DNA of 64,000 nucleotides from Deltaproteobacteria bacterium tcs-42 (GCA_002049545.1 LLYT01000002.1:1-64000); one strand, 5' to 3'; positions 1 through 10,406 are shown, numbered from the stretch's first letter. Numbers and translations are program-made. The notes: generated by a model from the sequence alone, not told the origin.

Positions 1-256
1 CCAAGGACTTAAAAAAATGCAGGCACTGTGTGCTGTCATGCGTAAGTTATTACATGCGATTCATGCCATGTTGAAGAATAGAACCTGTTTTGACAACACC
101 CTTTTTTTCAACATGGTCACAGCAGAAAATCTGTGATTTTCTACAAAAAACACTTGCATTGGAACAGAGTATCTACATGTGATTAACGCGGCAAGCCGCG
201 GGGAATTCGACCCAACATTGATTAAAGCCAGTACTCTGCCCCTTTAACCTTTTGTA

Positions 257-320
257 GCTGGCAGGTCTTTTACACGTCAACTGCATTGCGACTTTCGCTG
301 TATAGCTCTGGCTATGCAGC
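257..320. repeat. Partial copy of the palindromic element found complete at 4751-4917
   Basis: gctggcaggtcttttacacgtcaactgcattgcgactttcgctgtatagctctggctatgcagc matches the reverse complement of ~4826-4886 with a few mismatches; contains hairpin GCTGTATAGC-tctg-GCTATGCAGC. Confidence 0.7.
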
Positions 321-328
321 AAAAATAA

Positions 329-386
329 AAACCACAGGAGCATCAAGACTTAGAATAATTCCTGTGTCTCAATGCCTCTGTGGTTT
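329..386. repeat. Imperfect inverted repeat, possible terminator/REP-like element
   Basis: AAACCACAGGAGCAT ... ATGCCTCTGTGGTTT arms. Confidence 0.5.
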
Positions 387-412
387 CTAAAACCAACGAA
401 TTAATTCTGTTA

Positions 413-841
413 TTAACTTATCTCAACAACCTCGAGATCAAAATTGAGAGCTTTCCCCGCCATGGGATGATTGGCGTCAAGGACAATTTTTCCATCTTCT
501 ATCGCCTTGACGGTCAACAGCAATGGCGTTCCATCTTCCATTTCAGTTTGAAACTGCTGTCCAACTTCCGGGCTCAAACCATCTTCAAATTGATCTGGTT
601 CAGCAGCAAAAACCATCTCCTGATTATAGGGACCATAAGCTTCGTCTTCCAGTAACCGCAACTGCTTGGTTTCCCCAACCGCCATTCCGGTGACAGCATT
701 ATCAAAGCCAGAGATAACCTGCTCGGCACCAACCTCAAACTCGAGTGGCTCTGCTTCGCGCGATGAGTCAAAGACCTCACCATCATCAAAGGTTCCGGTG
801 TAATGAATTTTGACTTTGTTCCCTGCTACGGCGACTGACAT
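413..841 (-). CDS. FKBP-type peptidyl-prolyl cis-trans isomerase (SlyD-like)
   Basis: VKIHYTGTFDDGEVFDSSREAEPLEFEVGAEQVISGFDNAVTGM FKBP signature. Confidence 0.9.
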   Translation of the reverse strand: MSVAVAGNKVKIHYTGTFDDGEVFDSSREAEPLEFEVGAEQVISGFDNAVTGMAVGETKQLRLLEDEAYGPYNQEMVFAAEPDQFEDGLSPEVGQQFQTEMEDGTPLLLTVKAIEDGKIVLDANHPMAGKALNFDLEVVEIS

Positions 842-1380
842 TATTCCTCCTGATTAATAAACTGATTACGATGAATTTTCACATCCAACAAGGATTCACG
901 AGAGTGGCCGGCCATATCTTCTTCGGGATAGCCAATACCAATCACTATTGGCACCTCCATCCCTTCAGGGAGTCCGACCAATTGACGAACATATTCCGAG
1001 GCACTGACATCGTCAGCATGTGTCCGTAAACGAAGTTGTCCCCAGCAACTTTTCAAATTTAACTGCTCAGCTGCCAGTTGCACAATAATTGCAGCAATGG
1101 AGCAATCTTCTATCCAGACATCCGATTTTCCGGGATTGGCAGCAATCACCACCGCCAAAGGCGCCGAAGTGAAAAAGGAAGTTCCATGAGGTTTTGCTGT
1201 AGATAACTTTGCCAATATTTCAGCATCATCAACAAGGACAAATTCACAAGGTTGCAAATTCCTTGAAGTTGGAGCACGCAACAACGCCTCGCTCAGACGG
1301 GCTATTTTTTCTGTTTCTACACAATGGTGCCTGAATTTACGCACACTTCTTCGTTGTTGCAACAAATCGAACATAACCAC
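841..1380 (-). CDS. Nitroreductase family protein
   Basis: LLQQRRSVRKF N-terminus and APTSRNLQPCEFVLV. Confidence 0.85.
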   Translation of the reverse strand: MVMFDLLQQRRSVRKFRHHCVETEKIARLSEALLRAPTSRNLQPCEFVLVDDAEILAKLSTAKPHGTSFFTSAPLAVVIAANPGKSDVWIEDCSIAAIIVQLAAEQLNLKSCWGQLRLRTHADDVSASEYVRQLVGLPEGMEVPIVIGIGYPEEDMAGHSRESLLDVKIHRNQFINQEE

Positions 1381-1389
1381 CCTTATACT

Positions 1390-1749
1390 TCAAGAAACTT
1401 TGGCAGTGCCACCAGTGGAAACCTTACCAATAAGATGGGAGACCTTGTCAAGCATAAAGGCAACAGAACAGTCAGCCTGCTGAACAACCCCCAATAGATA
1501 TTTATCAATAGGAAAAACATAAAAATTCTTCAGATTAGTCCGATTAAAACTGAGGTAGCGACAGTAGCTGCAACCAGTATTCGCCATAATTGCGTCGGAT
1601 GATTGCGAGCCCATCTGCATCAACGCTGAGTAGACCTCTGGATCATCGACTGTCTGACCGAGCACAGCACCATCTTTTTTGATCAGTAAACAACCAGCGA
1701 CACCGTCAATTTGGTCAATTCGGCCAATAAAATCTTCTGCAGTTGCCAT
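1390..1749 (-). CDS. Roadblock/LC7 domain protein
   Basis: IDQIDGVAGCLLIKKDGAVLGQTVDD-like roadblock N-terminus. Confidence 0.65.
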   Translation of the reverse strand: MATAEDFIGRIDQIDGVAGCLLIKKDGAVLGQTVDDPEVYSALMQMGSQSSDAIMANTGCSYCRYLSFNRTNLKNFYVFPIDKYLLGVVQQADCSVAFMLDKVSHLIGKVSTGGTAKVS

Positions 1750-1755
1750 AAGCGT

Positions 1756-2403
1756 CTAACCTTTCTGGAAACTTTTGAGCACCGGGGTCATAAGCTGACG
1801 ATATTGATCGATTTTACCCTGATCTGCAATTTCTTGATTCAGTTGCTCAATCAGCTCCTCAATCCGGGAAAAATCAGGGGCTCCCTGAGTGGTCCAATTT
1901 TCAACAACTTCATCAAAGATAAAGCCAGCCATCGGTCCCAGGATTTTGCCAAGGAGCCCCTTCATCTCGTCGAGCAGATTTTGCAGTGGTTCGCTGATAG
2001 CCCCCTCGGTTGAGACCTCTGACCGTTTTTCTTCGGTTGGGGGGGCTGCGGTCGTATCTTCAACAAAATTGCCAAGATTGAATTCTTCCTGAAGTAAATT
2101 AAATGACATGGTCAAAAGGTTGTGGTTGAAGGTTGGATCACAAATGGCAAAGAGCAACCTTCCCTTCTCAAGTTGACGAGCGACTACCACCAATTCATCA
2201 AACTGCAAAGTGATATCGGTCAGCTCATCAAAACTCATCCGCCCTGCAGAGTAGAGTTTCAGCAAATGTCTGCCAACCTGATTCATTCGTTCCGGCTTGA
2301 AAATTGACGGCAGATTCGTCACTTTCACCCCGTCCCGGGAATCCACAACACAAGCACCTATAACCCCTGAGATCACCTTGAGTTCATCAATTAAATGTAT
2401 CAT
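1756..2403 (-). CDS. Roadblock-like domain protein
   Basis: LIDELKVISGVIGACVVDSRDGVKVTNLP. Confidence 0.55.
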   Translation of the reverse strand: MIHLIDELKVISGVIGACVVDSRDGVKVTNLPSIFKPERMNQVGRHLLKLYSAGRMSFDELTDITLQFDELVVVARQLEKGRLLFAICDPTFNHNLLTMSFNLLQEEFNLGNFVEDTTAAPPTEEKRSEVSTEGAISEPLQNLLDEMKGLLGKILGPMAGFIFDEVVENWTTQGAPDFSRIEELIEQLNQEIADQGKIDQYRQLMTPVLKSFQKG

Positions 2404-2461
2404 CCCTTGTCCTCTCCAGAAAGGTATTGGTCTTTATGACGATATAAAACAATCCTGACCA

Positions 2462-3568
2462 TTATATGTTTCGCTCAACTTCCCTGATAATTTGTTGTGC
2501 TTGTGTTCCCGGTTTCAACATGGCCAGGATGCAGCATTGCTGACTGGAAAACAGCAGATAACGATTCCGGTTAGAGCCATTAAAAGTCACAAAGTGACAC
2601 TGACCTGAGTTCAGATCTTTCGTAAGGGGCGTGAGTAAATCATTAAACCCGGCAGGATCGATTTGTGCCAATGAGCATTGACCCGTATTTTTACCGACAA
2701 GAGCCCCTTGCTCATCAAAAATCGAATATTCCCGTACCTGAGCCAACCGGGTCAGTACTTTCCCCAGTTGTTGATGTGCAACGTTTGCGGTATTCTCAAC
2801 CGGTTTTTTCGCCTCGGATAAACTATCCAAAAAACCATCTATGCGTTCGTTCACGCCAATCGAAGAAGAATTATCCAATTGGGTCGCTTCATCTTTACGC
2901 TTAAATGCCTCGATTAATAAATGTTCCATCGAAAGATTGATAATATCGTCCTGCCGGCGACAAATTCCATCCATTTCGATTTCCGCATCATTCCAGCTGA
3001 CAACTTCCAGAGCCGCATCCAGCCCCACAAGATCACCAAACTCGGCATCAATCAATTCACCTCGCCGCACGTACAGGTATCCGGTACCACTGCTGTTGGA
3101 AATCTTGAGCGTGCAATTCTTCTTCTCAACTTTCATCAATTGCAGGAAAGTCGCCAGAGTCACCCCACGGATAAAGCTTTTCCCCCCGGTATTCAAGCCA
3201 TTAAAAATCCCATTCTCAAGCATTTGGATATCGAGGGGTTTCTCCAGAAACTGCAGAGTATCCATGTTGGCCAAACGGGCTTCAATCTCCGGAGTTCCGA
3301 AAGCAGACATGACAATCACCGGCAATTGTGGTTGGTGGCGACTTGTCCAGGCCAACAGCTCAAAGCCATTCATTTCAGGAAGTTTCAAATCGGTCACCAA
3401 CAGATCAACCGACACTGAGCGTAAAACATCAACAGCTTCACGACCATTTTCTGCGGTCAAAACTTCAAATTGATCACTGTGCTTACCCAAACCATCCCTC
3501 AAAGAGAGGAGGAACGATTTTTCATCATCAACAATCAGTATTTTTTTCACCCTTTTACCTATTCCCAA
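2462..3568 (-). CDS. Response regulator with DUF4388-like and roadblock-like C-terminal regions
   Basis: KKILIVDDEKSFLLSL...VTDLKLPEMNGFELL receiver motif; GVTLATFLQLMKVEKKNCTLKI...GYLYVRRGELIDAEFGDLVG resembles DUF4388. Confidence 0.8.
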   Translation of the reverse strand: MGIGKRVKKILIVDDEKSFLLSLRDGLGKHSDQFEVLTAENGREAVDVLRSVSVDLLVTDLKLPEMNGFELLAWTSRHQPQLPVIVMSAFGTPEIEARLANMDTLQFLEKPLDIQMLENGIFNGLNTGGKSFIRGVTLATFLQLMKVEKKNCTLKISNSSGTGYLYVRRGELIDAEFGDLVGLDAALEVVSWNDAEIEMDGICRRQDDIINLSMEHLLIEAFKRKDEATQLDNSSSIGVNERIDGFLDSLSEAKKPVENTANVAHQQLGKVLTRLAQVREYSIFDEQGALVGKNTGQCSLAQIDPAGFNDLLTPLTKDLNSGQCHFVTFNGSNRNRYLLFSSQQCCILAMLKPGTQAQQIIREVERNI

Positions 3569-3569
3569 G

Positions 3570-4640
3570 TCAAGTGTCCATAATCGGTAGCCGGATCATC
3601 ACCTGAGTTCCGCGACCCAACTGGCTGGTGACCTCAATATCACTGTTCATCATTGCCAGTAATTTACGCGTAATCGTCAAGCCCAGGCCATTACCATTAA
3701 CTTTACTGGTGTTAAATGGTTGAAAAAGATGTTTCAACTGCTCCGGAAAGATTCCACACCCATTATCAGCAATTGTCAGCCACATCAACTGATCACGAAC
3801 TTCAGCACGAATACTGATTTCAGGATTATCCTGTTCCTTTAACGCATCGGCAGCATTATTGAATATATTCAGCAGAGCCTGATGCAATGCCCGTTCATCA
3901 ATTCTGACCGAAGCAATATCGAGTGGAATTTCTGTTTTAATCCGAATGCCGTATGACTGAAAATCGCGCTCAATCAACGATATGAACTTCCCCATAAACT
4001 CAACCAGATGGAGATCTTTGAGATCAACACTGTCATACATGGTAAAGGTTTTCAATGAATTGAGCAGATACTCCATTCGTCCGATATCGGCCAGACCACG
4101 GCCAATATATTCTTTCAACATCTCTGGTGAAGGACTTCCTGAACTCTGTTGCAACACACTTAAGGCCATTTTTAAGGAATTCAGCGGGTTACCAATTTCA
4201 TGTCGAATCCCGGAAAAAATGAAGCCGATATTATCCATCGCATTAACGGCTTGAGCGATTGATTCAAGGCGGCTTTTCTCAGTAATATCACGGATAAAGA
4301 TACAGCGATAGTGGGATGCCGCCTTATAGACAGAGTGGCCGAACAGACGCCCCTGATGGGTCACTTGATGGGCAACACGCCCAGCGAGATTAAAATCATC
4401 CAGGGTTTCGACGTTCCGCACAAACAAATCGTACAGATCTGTATAACTCCGACAGAGCTGTTCATCCTGCAACACCTCAAAGAATGCGGCATTGCAATAA
4501 TCAATCGCTTGCTGATTCACATCCAGAACCAGAATCCCGATATCAATATGCTCAAGAAGCTGAGCAAATCCCCAAGTATTTTTATAGCTGTCATCCAACG
4601 GCTTAACGGTATCTAAAACCATTATGGGCAGGTTCCTCAA
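3570..4640 (-). CDS. PAS-domain sensor histidine kinase
   Basis: GIRHEIGNPLNSLKMAL H-box; DNGCGIFPEQLKHLFQPF...GNGLGLTITRKLL G boxes. Confidence 0.9.
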   Translation of the reverse strand: MRNLPIMVLDTVKPLDDSYKNTWGFAQLLEHIDIGILVLDVNQQAIDYCNAAFFEVLQDEQLCRSYTDLYDLFVRNVETLDDFNLAGRVAHQVTHQGRLFGHSVYKAASHYRCIFIRDITEKSRLESIAQAVNAMDNIGFIFSGIRHEIGNPLNSLKMALSVLQQSSGSPSPEMLKEYIGRGLADIGRMEYLLNSLKTFTMYDSVDLKDLHLVEFMGKFISLIERDFQSYGIRIKTEIPLDIASVRIDERALHQALLNIFNNAADALKEQDNPEISIRAEVRDQLMWLTIADNGCGIFPEQLKHLFQPFNTSKVNGNGLGLTITRKLLAMMNSDIEVTSQLGRGTQVMIRLPIMDT

Positions 4641-4750
4641 AAAAAATATCTGTCAAAAAAAACAGGAAGCCTGACAAACCTCCCAAGTATACTTCAATGA
4701 AAAAGTATTATAACAAGAGTATTAAAAAATTCAAGAAAACTAATAAAGAT

Positions 4751-4917
4751 CTAGTGTCGTGTCATGCATGAGATGGCGGAAAATTGCGCCGGGATTTTGC
4801 GTGTCAACAAGGTGCGGTTTTCGCTGCATAGTCGTAGCTATACAGCGGAAAACGTAACGCAGTTGACGCGTAAAAGAACCAGCAAGTACCGACACTTCAT
4901 GGGTGACACGACACTGG
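4751..4917. repeat. ~165-bp palindromic MITE-like element
   Basis: Termini AGTGTCGTGTCATGCATGA / TCATGGGTGACACGACACT are an imperfect 19-bp inverted repeat; inner arms also complementary; related segment at 257-320. Confidence 0.75.
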
Positions 4918-4979
4918 TTATGATGAATCATGGTGATCCAGAAGGCGGTAACGCTTAAAGATTCGACAAAATTTATGGA

Positions 4980-5465
4980 CTACAAGGGACTAGAAATCGA
5001 AGTACAAAGTTCAGCAACCTCGCCACCTGTTAATTTTTTCAACTGAGCAAGCGTTACCGGAACGGCAGAATGGCTGTTCCCGGCTGCGGCATAAACAACT
5101 GGAAACCGTTGCAACGAAGTATCAAGAAACAGGGGCAAATCGGCAGGCAGTAAAAAAGGGCAGACGCCACCAGGCGCATAGCTGGTGTAGCTCAGCACAT
5201 CGTCAGCCTGAGGAAATTTCACCTTCCCGGATAATCCACAAGCCTGCTTCAACCGGGAGCTTTTCACTTTGACATCTCCACAAGTCACAACCGCAACGGG
5301 ATTTCCACCGACGAGAAACAGAAGTGTTTTTGCAATTTCAGCAACACTGCAACCCACAGCGCTCGCTGCCGCTGCAGCCGTTTCGGTAGGTTCGACATAT
5401 TCCCACACTTCAATATGATGAGTTGCCAGATATTCTTTTAACTCAGGGAGAGTCGCCATAATCAA
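4980..5465 (-). CDS. YbaK/EbsC-family aminoacyl-tRNA deacylase
   Basis: CSVAEIAKTLLFLVGGNPVAVVTCGDVKVKSSRLKQA...GYAPGGVCPF-like motif. Confidence 0.85.
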   Translation of the reverse strand: MIMATLPELKEYLATHHIEVWEYVEPTETAAAAASAVGCSVAEIAKTLLFLVGGNPVAVVTCGDVKVKSSRLKQACGLSGKVKFPQADDVLSYTSYAPGGVCPFLLPADLPLFLDTSLQRFPVVYAAAGNSHSAVPVTLAQLKKLTGGEVAELCTSISSPL

Positions 5466-6724
5466 CCCTGCTGCTCAGCGAGGAGATTCTTCGCCTCTTC
5501 AGCCAATTCTGGTTCCAGGCGGGGATCATCCACCAGTTTCTGCAATAATTTCAAACCATCCTTAACCCAGTTTCTCGCCAGATAGGTCTGTGCAACCCGT
5601 AATTGCCAGCGTGGTTCATCTGGATATTCCCGGCAAGCGGCATTGAAAGTATCAAGGATATTGCCCAGTTCCCGCTTATGCCGTAACCAGAATTCAGCCA
5701 AAGGGAGATTGACTCCACCTCTACAACCTGCTGCAGGTAATTTTTGCAAGACATTCTCAGTTTCATCTAACGCCCCGACATGCTCCAGAACCGATGCCGC
5801 CAACAACATAAATCTTGATTCGGTATTCCCTGCTGCAAGTGCCTGACGGGCATGTTCAGCGGCAAGAGGGTATTTTTGCTGCTGGACATAGAGTGATGTC
5901 AATTGTGCATAACAGAACGATGGGACCACCCCTTGACTGAGAAACAGCTGCAACCGCTGTTCCGCTGACTGAAAATCCTCTGTGGCAATCAAAACCGGAA
6001 CAAGAGCTTCGATCGCCAGTGACAGTTCAGGGTTTTGTTCTAACGCCATCTCCAGAGCAGAACACGCCTCCGTCAATTGACCACTGCGTGCAAAAAGAGC
6101 CCCCAACTCAAACCAGTAAAGGTCGTCCTGATCCTCTGTCTCTACCTCCTTCCAGAGCGGCAAAGCCTGCTCATCCTGACCGGCATGCGACAATAAGAAT
6201 GCGGTCCTGAAGGTTTCATTCTTTGCCATATAGCGCTCTGCTAAATCGGCGGGATAAGAGGTAAGAATCAACTCCAACTGGATATCGGCTTCAGCGGGTA
6301 TAGATTCTTCCCCTTCCAGCAGGGAACTTGGTTGAGGAACACAAGTGGCACAATGGGCCGGAAGCTCCGTATCCGTCGAGTCGATTTCTGCAACCAGCGG
6401 CTCGGCAGCGATTGCCTGCTCGATTTTTTTACCCAGGTCAGCACTACAAACCTGTTCCTGTGCCAACTGTAGATGTTCGGTCGCCTGCTCAAAATCACCA
6501 CAACGTTGCAATCCCAAAGCCTCATTCAGATTCAGCTCTGCCAGTCCATCCCGGGCAATAACGCGAAGCTTTTCAACCTCAGCAGCTTCCGCTTCATCCA
6601 GTGATTGATCTGCCAGTTGCTCGGCAAACAGCCTGGCATCAGCATAACGTTGTTGCGCAACCGCTTTACGTAATCCTTCAACTGAACCACCCCCGCCGCC
6701 AAAAATCTTTTTCAGAAACCCCAT
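5462..6724 (-). CDS. Tetratricopeptide repeat protein
   Basis: Repeated helix-turn-helix TPR-like spacing (WFELGALFARSGQLTEACSALEMALEQNPE). Confidence 0.75.
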   Translation of the reverse strand: MGFLKKIFGGGGGSVEGLRKAVAQQRYADARLFAEQLADQSLDEAEAAEVEKLRVIARDGLAELNLNEALGLQRCGDFEQATEHLQLAQEQVCSADLGKKIEQAIAAEPLVAEIDSTDTELPAHCATCVPQPSSLLEGEESIPAEADIQLELILTSYPADLAERYMAKNETFRTAFLLSHAGQDEQALPLWKEVETEDQDDLYWFELGALFARSGQLTEACSALEMALEQNPELSLAIEALVPVLIATEDFQSAEQRLQLFLSQGVVPSFCYAQLTSLYVQQQKYPLAAEHARQALAAGNTESRFMLLAASVLEHVGALDETENVLQKLPAAGCRGGVNLPLAEFWLRHKRELGNILDTFNAACREYPDEPRWQLRVAQTYLARNWVKDGLKLLQKLVDDPRLEPELAEEAKNLLAEQQG

Positions 6725-6769
6725 AATTATTTATCCTCTGCCTGAAACGGCAATTGCTCCACTTTGAAA

Positions 6770-7861
6770 TTAAAAGAGTGAATCGATCAACTCGAAATCG
6801 AGCTCACTCTCAGCCAGTTGTTGGACCAAGGCAATTTTTTCCTGATCATCGGCACCAATTTTAGCGACATCCTCCTGAATCGTTGTGTAAATTTCAGCCG
6901 TTGTTTCAGACGTCCGCATATAGGGAATCTTTGCATCATCAAGAACTCGCTGCACAATCTCTGCAAGGGGAACAACTCCGATAATAACCAATCCGGCAAT
7001 TTTCTTTTTGAATTCAGGCAAGTGATAGAGGGTTGACAACATCACCAAGACTTCATCCCGGCTACTTGGAACAACAACCAGGGTTGACTCCTGCAACAGA
7101 TCGACAACTCGCTGTGTCGAAGCTGCTCCAAGCTGGACATGGTGAACAATTCGACTCGCCTGATCCCGATCGGCCTGAAGATCAATTCGCAACAATTGGG
7201 CTAAATATTTCAGGGTTGGATCGGCCAGAATCGGTGAATAATTAAACCCACCCACAACCTCGATCAATGAATCCTTAAAGGCAAGCTGAAGATAATTCAA
7301 GGTACTTTCCCGCTTAGTCTTGATCAACTTGTTTGGCAAAATCATCCGGACTTCAGCACCCGTTTCACGAAACAGAGCCAGATTCAGCTCAATGGCATCT
7401 ATCACATTCCCAACCCCGCCACCAGCAACTAGCAAAACCGGAGCACCAAGCTGCTGAGCAAGTTGCGCATTATTAAGTCCCACCACCGATCCGACCCCGG
7501 TGTGACCAGCCCCCTCAATAATCAGAAAATCACATTCCTTTTCCAGTTCATTCACTGCATGACAAATTCGTTCAAGATAGTCCTGCGGGTCAATCTTCCC
7601 CTCAAGAACATCACGGGTTGTATGAGCATCAAGAACCACCGGAGACATCAGCTCAAGTTGATCATCCATTCCATAAACATGGGCGATTAAAGCGGCATCG
7701 ATATCGACAAGCTTCCCCAGATAGCTGGTTCTCTTAGGTCCGAATGGTTTGATAAAACCAACTCGATCATATTTTTTACGGGCAAGATGAAGCAGGGACA
7801 AGCTGGTTGTGGTTTTGCCACAGTGCTGCCCGGTTGCAGCAATGAAAATTTTCTTGCACAT
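6770..7861 (-). CDS. AAA/BioD-like P-loop + DRTGG-domain protein (phosphotransacetylase N-terminal-like)
   Basis: MCKKIFIAATGQHCGKTTTSLSLL P-loop; start chosen after GGAGCAGG. Confidence 0.75.
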   Translation of the reverse strand: MCKKIFIAATGQHCGKTTTSLSLLHLARKKYDRVGFIKPFGPKRTSYLGKLVDIDAALIAHVYGMDDQLELMSPVVLDAHTTRDVLEGKIDPQDYLERICHAVNELEKECDFLIIEGAGHTGVGSVVGLNNAQLAQQLGAPVLLVAGGGVGNVIDAIELNLALFRETGAEVRMILPNKLIKTKRESTLNYLQLAFKDSLIEVVGGFNYSPILADPTLKYLAQLLRIDLQADRDQASRIVHHVQLGAASTQRVVDLLQESTLVVVPSSRDEVLVMLSTLYHLPEFKKKIAGLVIIGVVPLAEIVQRVLDDAKIPYMRTSETTAEIYTTIQEDVAKIGADDQEKIALVQQLAESELDFELIDSLF

Positions 7862-7956
7862 AAACCTGCTCCCTGGATGATAAAGTGGAAAGGCGAATAA
7901 ATGGTGCTGAATTTCACAAGGAACGGCTGAAAACAAAGAAGCTCCCTGCAGAAAAC

Positions 7957-8811
7957 TTATGACAGGAACAGGTTCCGCTCTTTAACAAACTCCGGATAAA
8001 ACCTCTCTGCCAGCTCTGCAACAATCATGGGATTGGCTTCCAGCGCCAGAGCACCTCGACAGAGAGTCAAGCTGATCTCAGAATCCTCAGCACATCCGAT
8101 CCCAAAATAACGGCAAAAATCACTGGCAAGACTCACCAGTGCACAGCCAATGAATATGGCATTATTTTCTGTGCGTAGAGATTCAAACTCATGATGGTGC
8201 AGTGTCACCTCAACAATCCATTTGGGATAATTCCAGTGGTCGAGCAACGCCGCACCGACCATTTCATGCGAATAAGCAAAAAGCCCCCGCTCAACGTCCC
8301 GCAACTTCCCCTGACCTGACTCAACAATCCGCAACACCTGTTTATAAAGATCTTTATCGCGATTTATCATCACCACTTTGCCGATATGGTGCTGCAACCC
8401 AACAAGGTAGGCCTCTTCCTTGTCGATATCGGTCAAGTGATCGGCCAGCATGCGGCAAGCAACAGCACAACCGATCGAATTTTCCCACAGTTTACGCTCC
8501 ATAACACCATAGGTTTTGCTCGTCGAGCGCAGACTGTATTCCAAAGCGAGGTTTTGCAGGACATTATGACCAACGGTAACAATTGCCCGATCAACCGTAC
8601 CTATCTGCTTCATCTGTTCGTAAAAAACCGAGTTAGCTATTCGCAGCAAACGTGCTGAAATGACCGGATCAAGAGAGACCGCATTCGCCAACTCCTTAAT
8701 TGTCAAGTCGGGCTTGCGCAGCAACTCAAGCAGCTTGGCTGCCACAATGGGTGATGGTGGCAATTCCCCCATGCTTTTGGTAATTGACTCGAAGTCCAGG
8801 AACATGCTCAT
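7957..8811 (-). CDS. HDOD domain protein
   Basis: LPPSPIVAAKLLELLRKPDLTIKELANAVSLDPVISARLLRIANS. Confidence 0.9.
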   Translation of the reverse strand: MSMFLDFESITKSMGELPPSPIVAAKLLELLRKPDLTIKELANAVSLDPVISARLLRIANSVFYEQMKQIGTVDRAIVTVGHNVLQNLALEYSLRSTSKTYGVMERKLWENSIGCAVACRMLADHLTDIDKEEAYLVGLQHHIGKVVMINRDKDLYKQVLRIVESGQGKLRDVERGLFAYSHEMVGAALLDHWNYPKWIVEVTLHHHEFESLRTENNAIFIGCALVSLASDFCRYFGIGCAEDSEISLTLCRGALALEANPMIVAELAERFYPEFVKERNLFLS

Positions 8812-8892
8812 CAGACTTTCTCCTGCGTCCCATCTTGCCGCGGAAACTCTTTTCCTAAAACAGCCCGATTTGCGAACCTGCTATTAGCCATA

Positions 8893-9339
8893 TCAGTGCT
8901 CATGATAGCCCAGCACCACCAAGACACAACTGCCATCAGCAATGACATTCAAACCCTGCTCTTGACAATATTGCACTGCTGCCGGACTTTCAGAACCAAT
9001 TTGCATCCAGATATTTTTGATGCCGTGAGCAGCAGCCTGCTTAACCACCTTTTCGGTTATTTGTGGCGGCGTGATAATCGAAATACTCTGGACCTCCTCG
9101 GGCAGATCAGTCACCGTCGCGACACAATTTTCCCCCTCGACTTGTGTTTCCTTGGGGTGGACCGGTATCACCCGACGATTGTTCTGCTGATAACAGCGCA
9201 AAACCTTGTTGCCATATTTATCCCGGTTGGATGAAGCACCAACGACCCCGAAAACCGGAGCCGCAAGAAATTGATCAATTTGTTGTTCAATAAACACGGT
9301 TCTCTCCTTGGCAAAAAAATCAGTATCTCTGTTAGTCAA
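8893..9339 (-). CDS. CoA-binding protein (YccU-like)
   Basis: [23 protein letters not shown]...VIPVHPKE. Confidence 0.9.
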   Translation of the reverse strand: MTNRDTDFFAKERTVFIEQQIDQFLAAPVFGVVGASSNRDKYGNKVLRCYQQNNRRVIPVHPKETQVEGENCVATVTDLPEEVQSISIITPPQITEKVVKQAAAHGIKNIWMQIGSESPAAVQYCQEQGLNVIADGSCVLVVLGYHEH

Positions 9340-9790
9340 TATCGGGAGCAGCTTTTATAATCTCCAGGCGGGCCAGCTCATCACAGCGTTCATTTTCTAA
9401 ATGGCCGGCATGCCCCTTCACCCAAACCCAGTCAATTTGATGTTTTTGAGCAAGCACCAGCAATCGCTCCCAGAGATCACGATTGGCAATCTCCTCTTTT
9501 TTTGAATTTTTCCACCCTTTCCGCTGCCAACCTTCAATCCATTCTGTCATCCCTTTGACTAAATACTGAGAATCGGTTGTCAGACAAACCCGACAGGGAC
9601 GCTTGAGTGCTTCCAGCCCGGCAATGGCTCCGAGCATTTCCATCCGGTTATTGGTTGTCTCCAGAGCATAACCAGAAAGTTCTTTTTCGTGTTTCCCCTG
9701 GCGCAGAACTGTGCCATAGCCTCCCGGGCCGGGATTGCCGGAACAGGCTCCGTCAGAAAAAATTTCTACGCATGGTGATTGTTGTGTCAT
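9332..9790 (-). CDS. rnhA: Ribonuclease HI
   Basis: [65 protein letters not shown]. Confidence 0.97.
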   Translation of the reverse strand: MTQQSPCVEIFSDGACSGNPGPGGYGTVLRQGKHEKELSGYALETTNNRMEMLGAIAGLEALKRPCRVCLTTDSQYLVKGMTEWIEGWQRKGWKNSKKEEIANRDLWERLLVLAQKHQIDWVWVKGHAGHLENERCDELARLEIIKAAPDID

Positions 9791-9849
9791 GAGTCATTTC
9801 CTTTGATGACGAGCAGAATAGCACATTTTACTGAAACACAAAACGCAAA

Positions 9850-9878
9850 CAGCCTCTTCCATTTTCAGGAAGAGGCTG
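9850..9878. terminator. Perfect 11-bp stem hairpin
   Basis: CAGCCTCTTCC-attttca-GGAAGAGGCTG. Confidence 0.6.
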
Positions 9879-9886
9879 TTGATTCT

Positions 9887-10023
9887 GGTGTCCCCAGGGG
9901 GATTCGCCCACTTCGTCACCCGCATCACGCGGGTTCCTGCGTCGGCTCCCCTGCGCTCTCTGCCGCAAACATCCGGTTTGCTCTTCTGACATTAAGTCAG
10001 CGTTCGCTTCGCTTCGAATCCCA
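9887..10023. repeat. tRNA-adjacent structured element, copy A
   Basis: Starts with a copy of the tRNA-Glu 3' end (TGGTGTCCCCAGGGGGATTCG, reverse sense), ends CGAATCCC; three internal hairpins; homologous to 12206-12340. Confidence 0.8.
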
Positions 10024-10033
10024 ACAAATGTAG

Positions 10034-10075
10034 ATAAAACAATAGCCCCACCGTTTGCACAGTGAGGCTTTTGTT
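10034..10075. terminator. Hairpin downstream of tRNA-Glu copy 1
   Basis: AGCCCCAC...GTGAGGCT flanked by T-rich sequence. Confidence 0.5.
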
Positions 10076-10080
10076 TTAAT

Positions 10081-10158
10081 TGGCGTCCCCAGGGGGATTC
10101 GAACCCCCGTCGCCGCCGTGAAAGGGCGGTGTCCTGGGCCAGGCTAGACGATAGGGAC
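10081..10158 (-). tRNA. tRNA-Glu(TTC)
   Basis: Reverse complement gtccctatcgtctagcctggcccaggacaccgccctTTCacggcggcgacgggggttcgaatccccctggggacgcca. Confidence 0.97.
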
Positions 10159-10406
10159 TGACAAATAAGCACGCTGTTGCGTGGAAGAATTTAATACCTT
10201 AAAGCGGTAAAAAGTTGCAAGCAAAAAATACTCTTTAAAATAGCAAAAACCGGATTGGAGCTTCTCTAGCGGGATGGTCATTTGAGTCAGATATACAAGG
10301 AGCTGATCATGTCAGACTAAATAGGGGTCCATCATTTCTTTTGGGTCTGATTTTGTCATTTTTATCGACTTGTTTCCCACCGAGCATTTTTGGATAGTGA
10401 GTACAC

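Noticed and set aside
2841-3473. 210-aa + strand ORF opposite the response regulator
   Set aside because: Low-complexity S/R-rich antisense translation of a clear receiver-domain gene.
9828-10172. 114-aa minus ORF spanning tRNA-Glu and the structured element
   Set aside because: Overlaps a tRNA gene and the hairpin element; conservation is at the RNA/DNA structure level, and copy B has in-frame stops.
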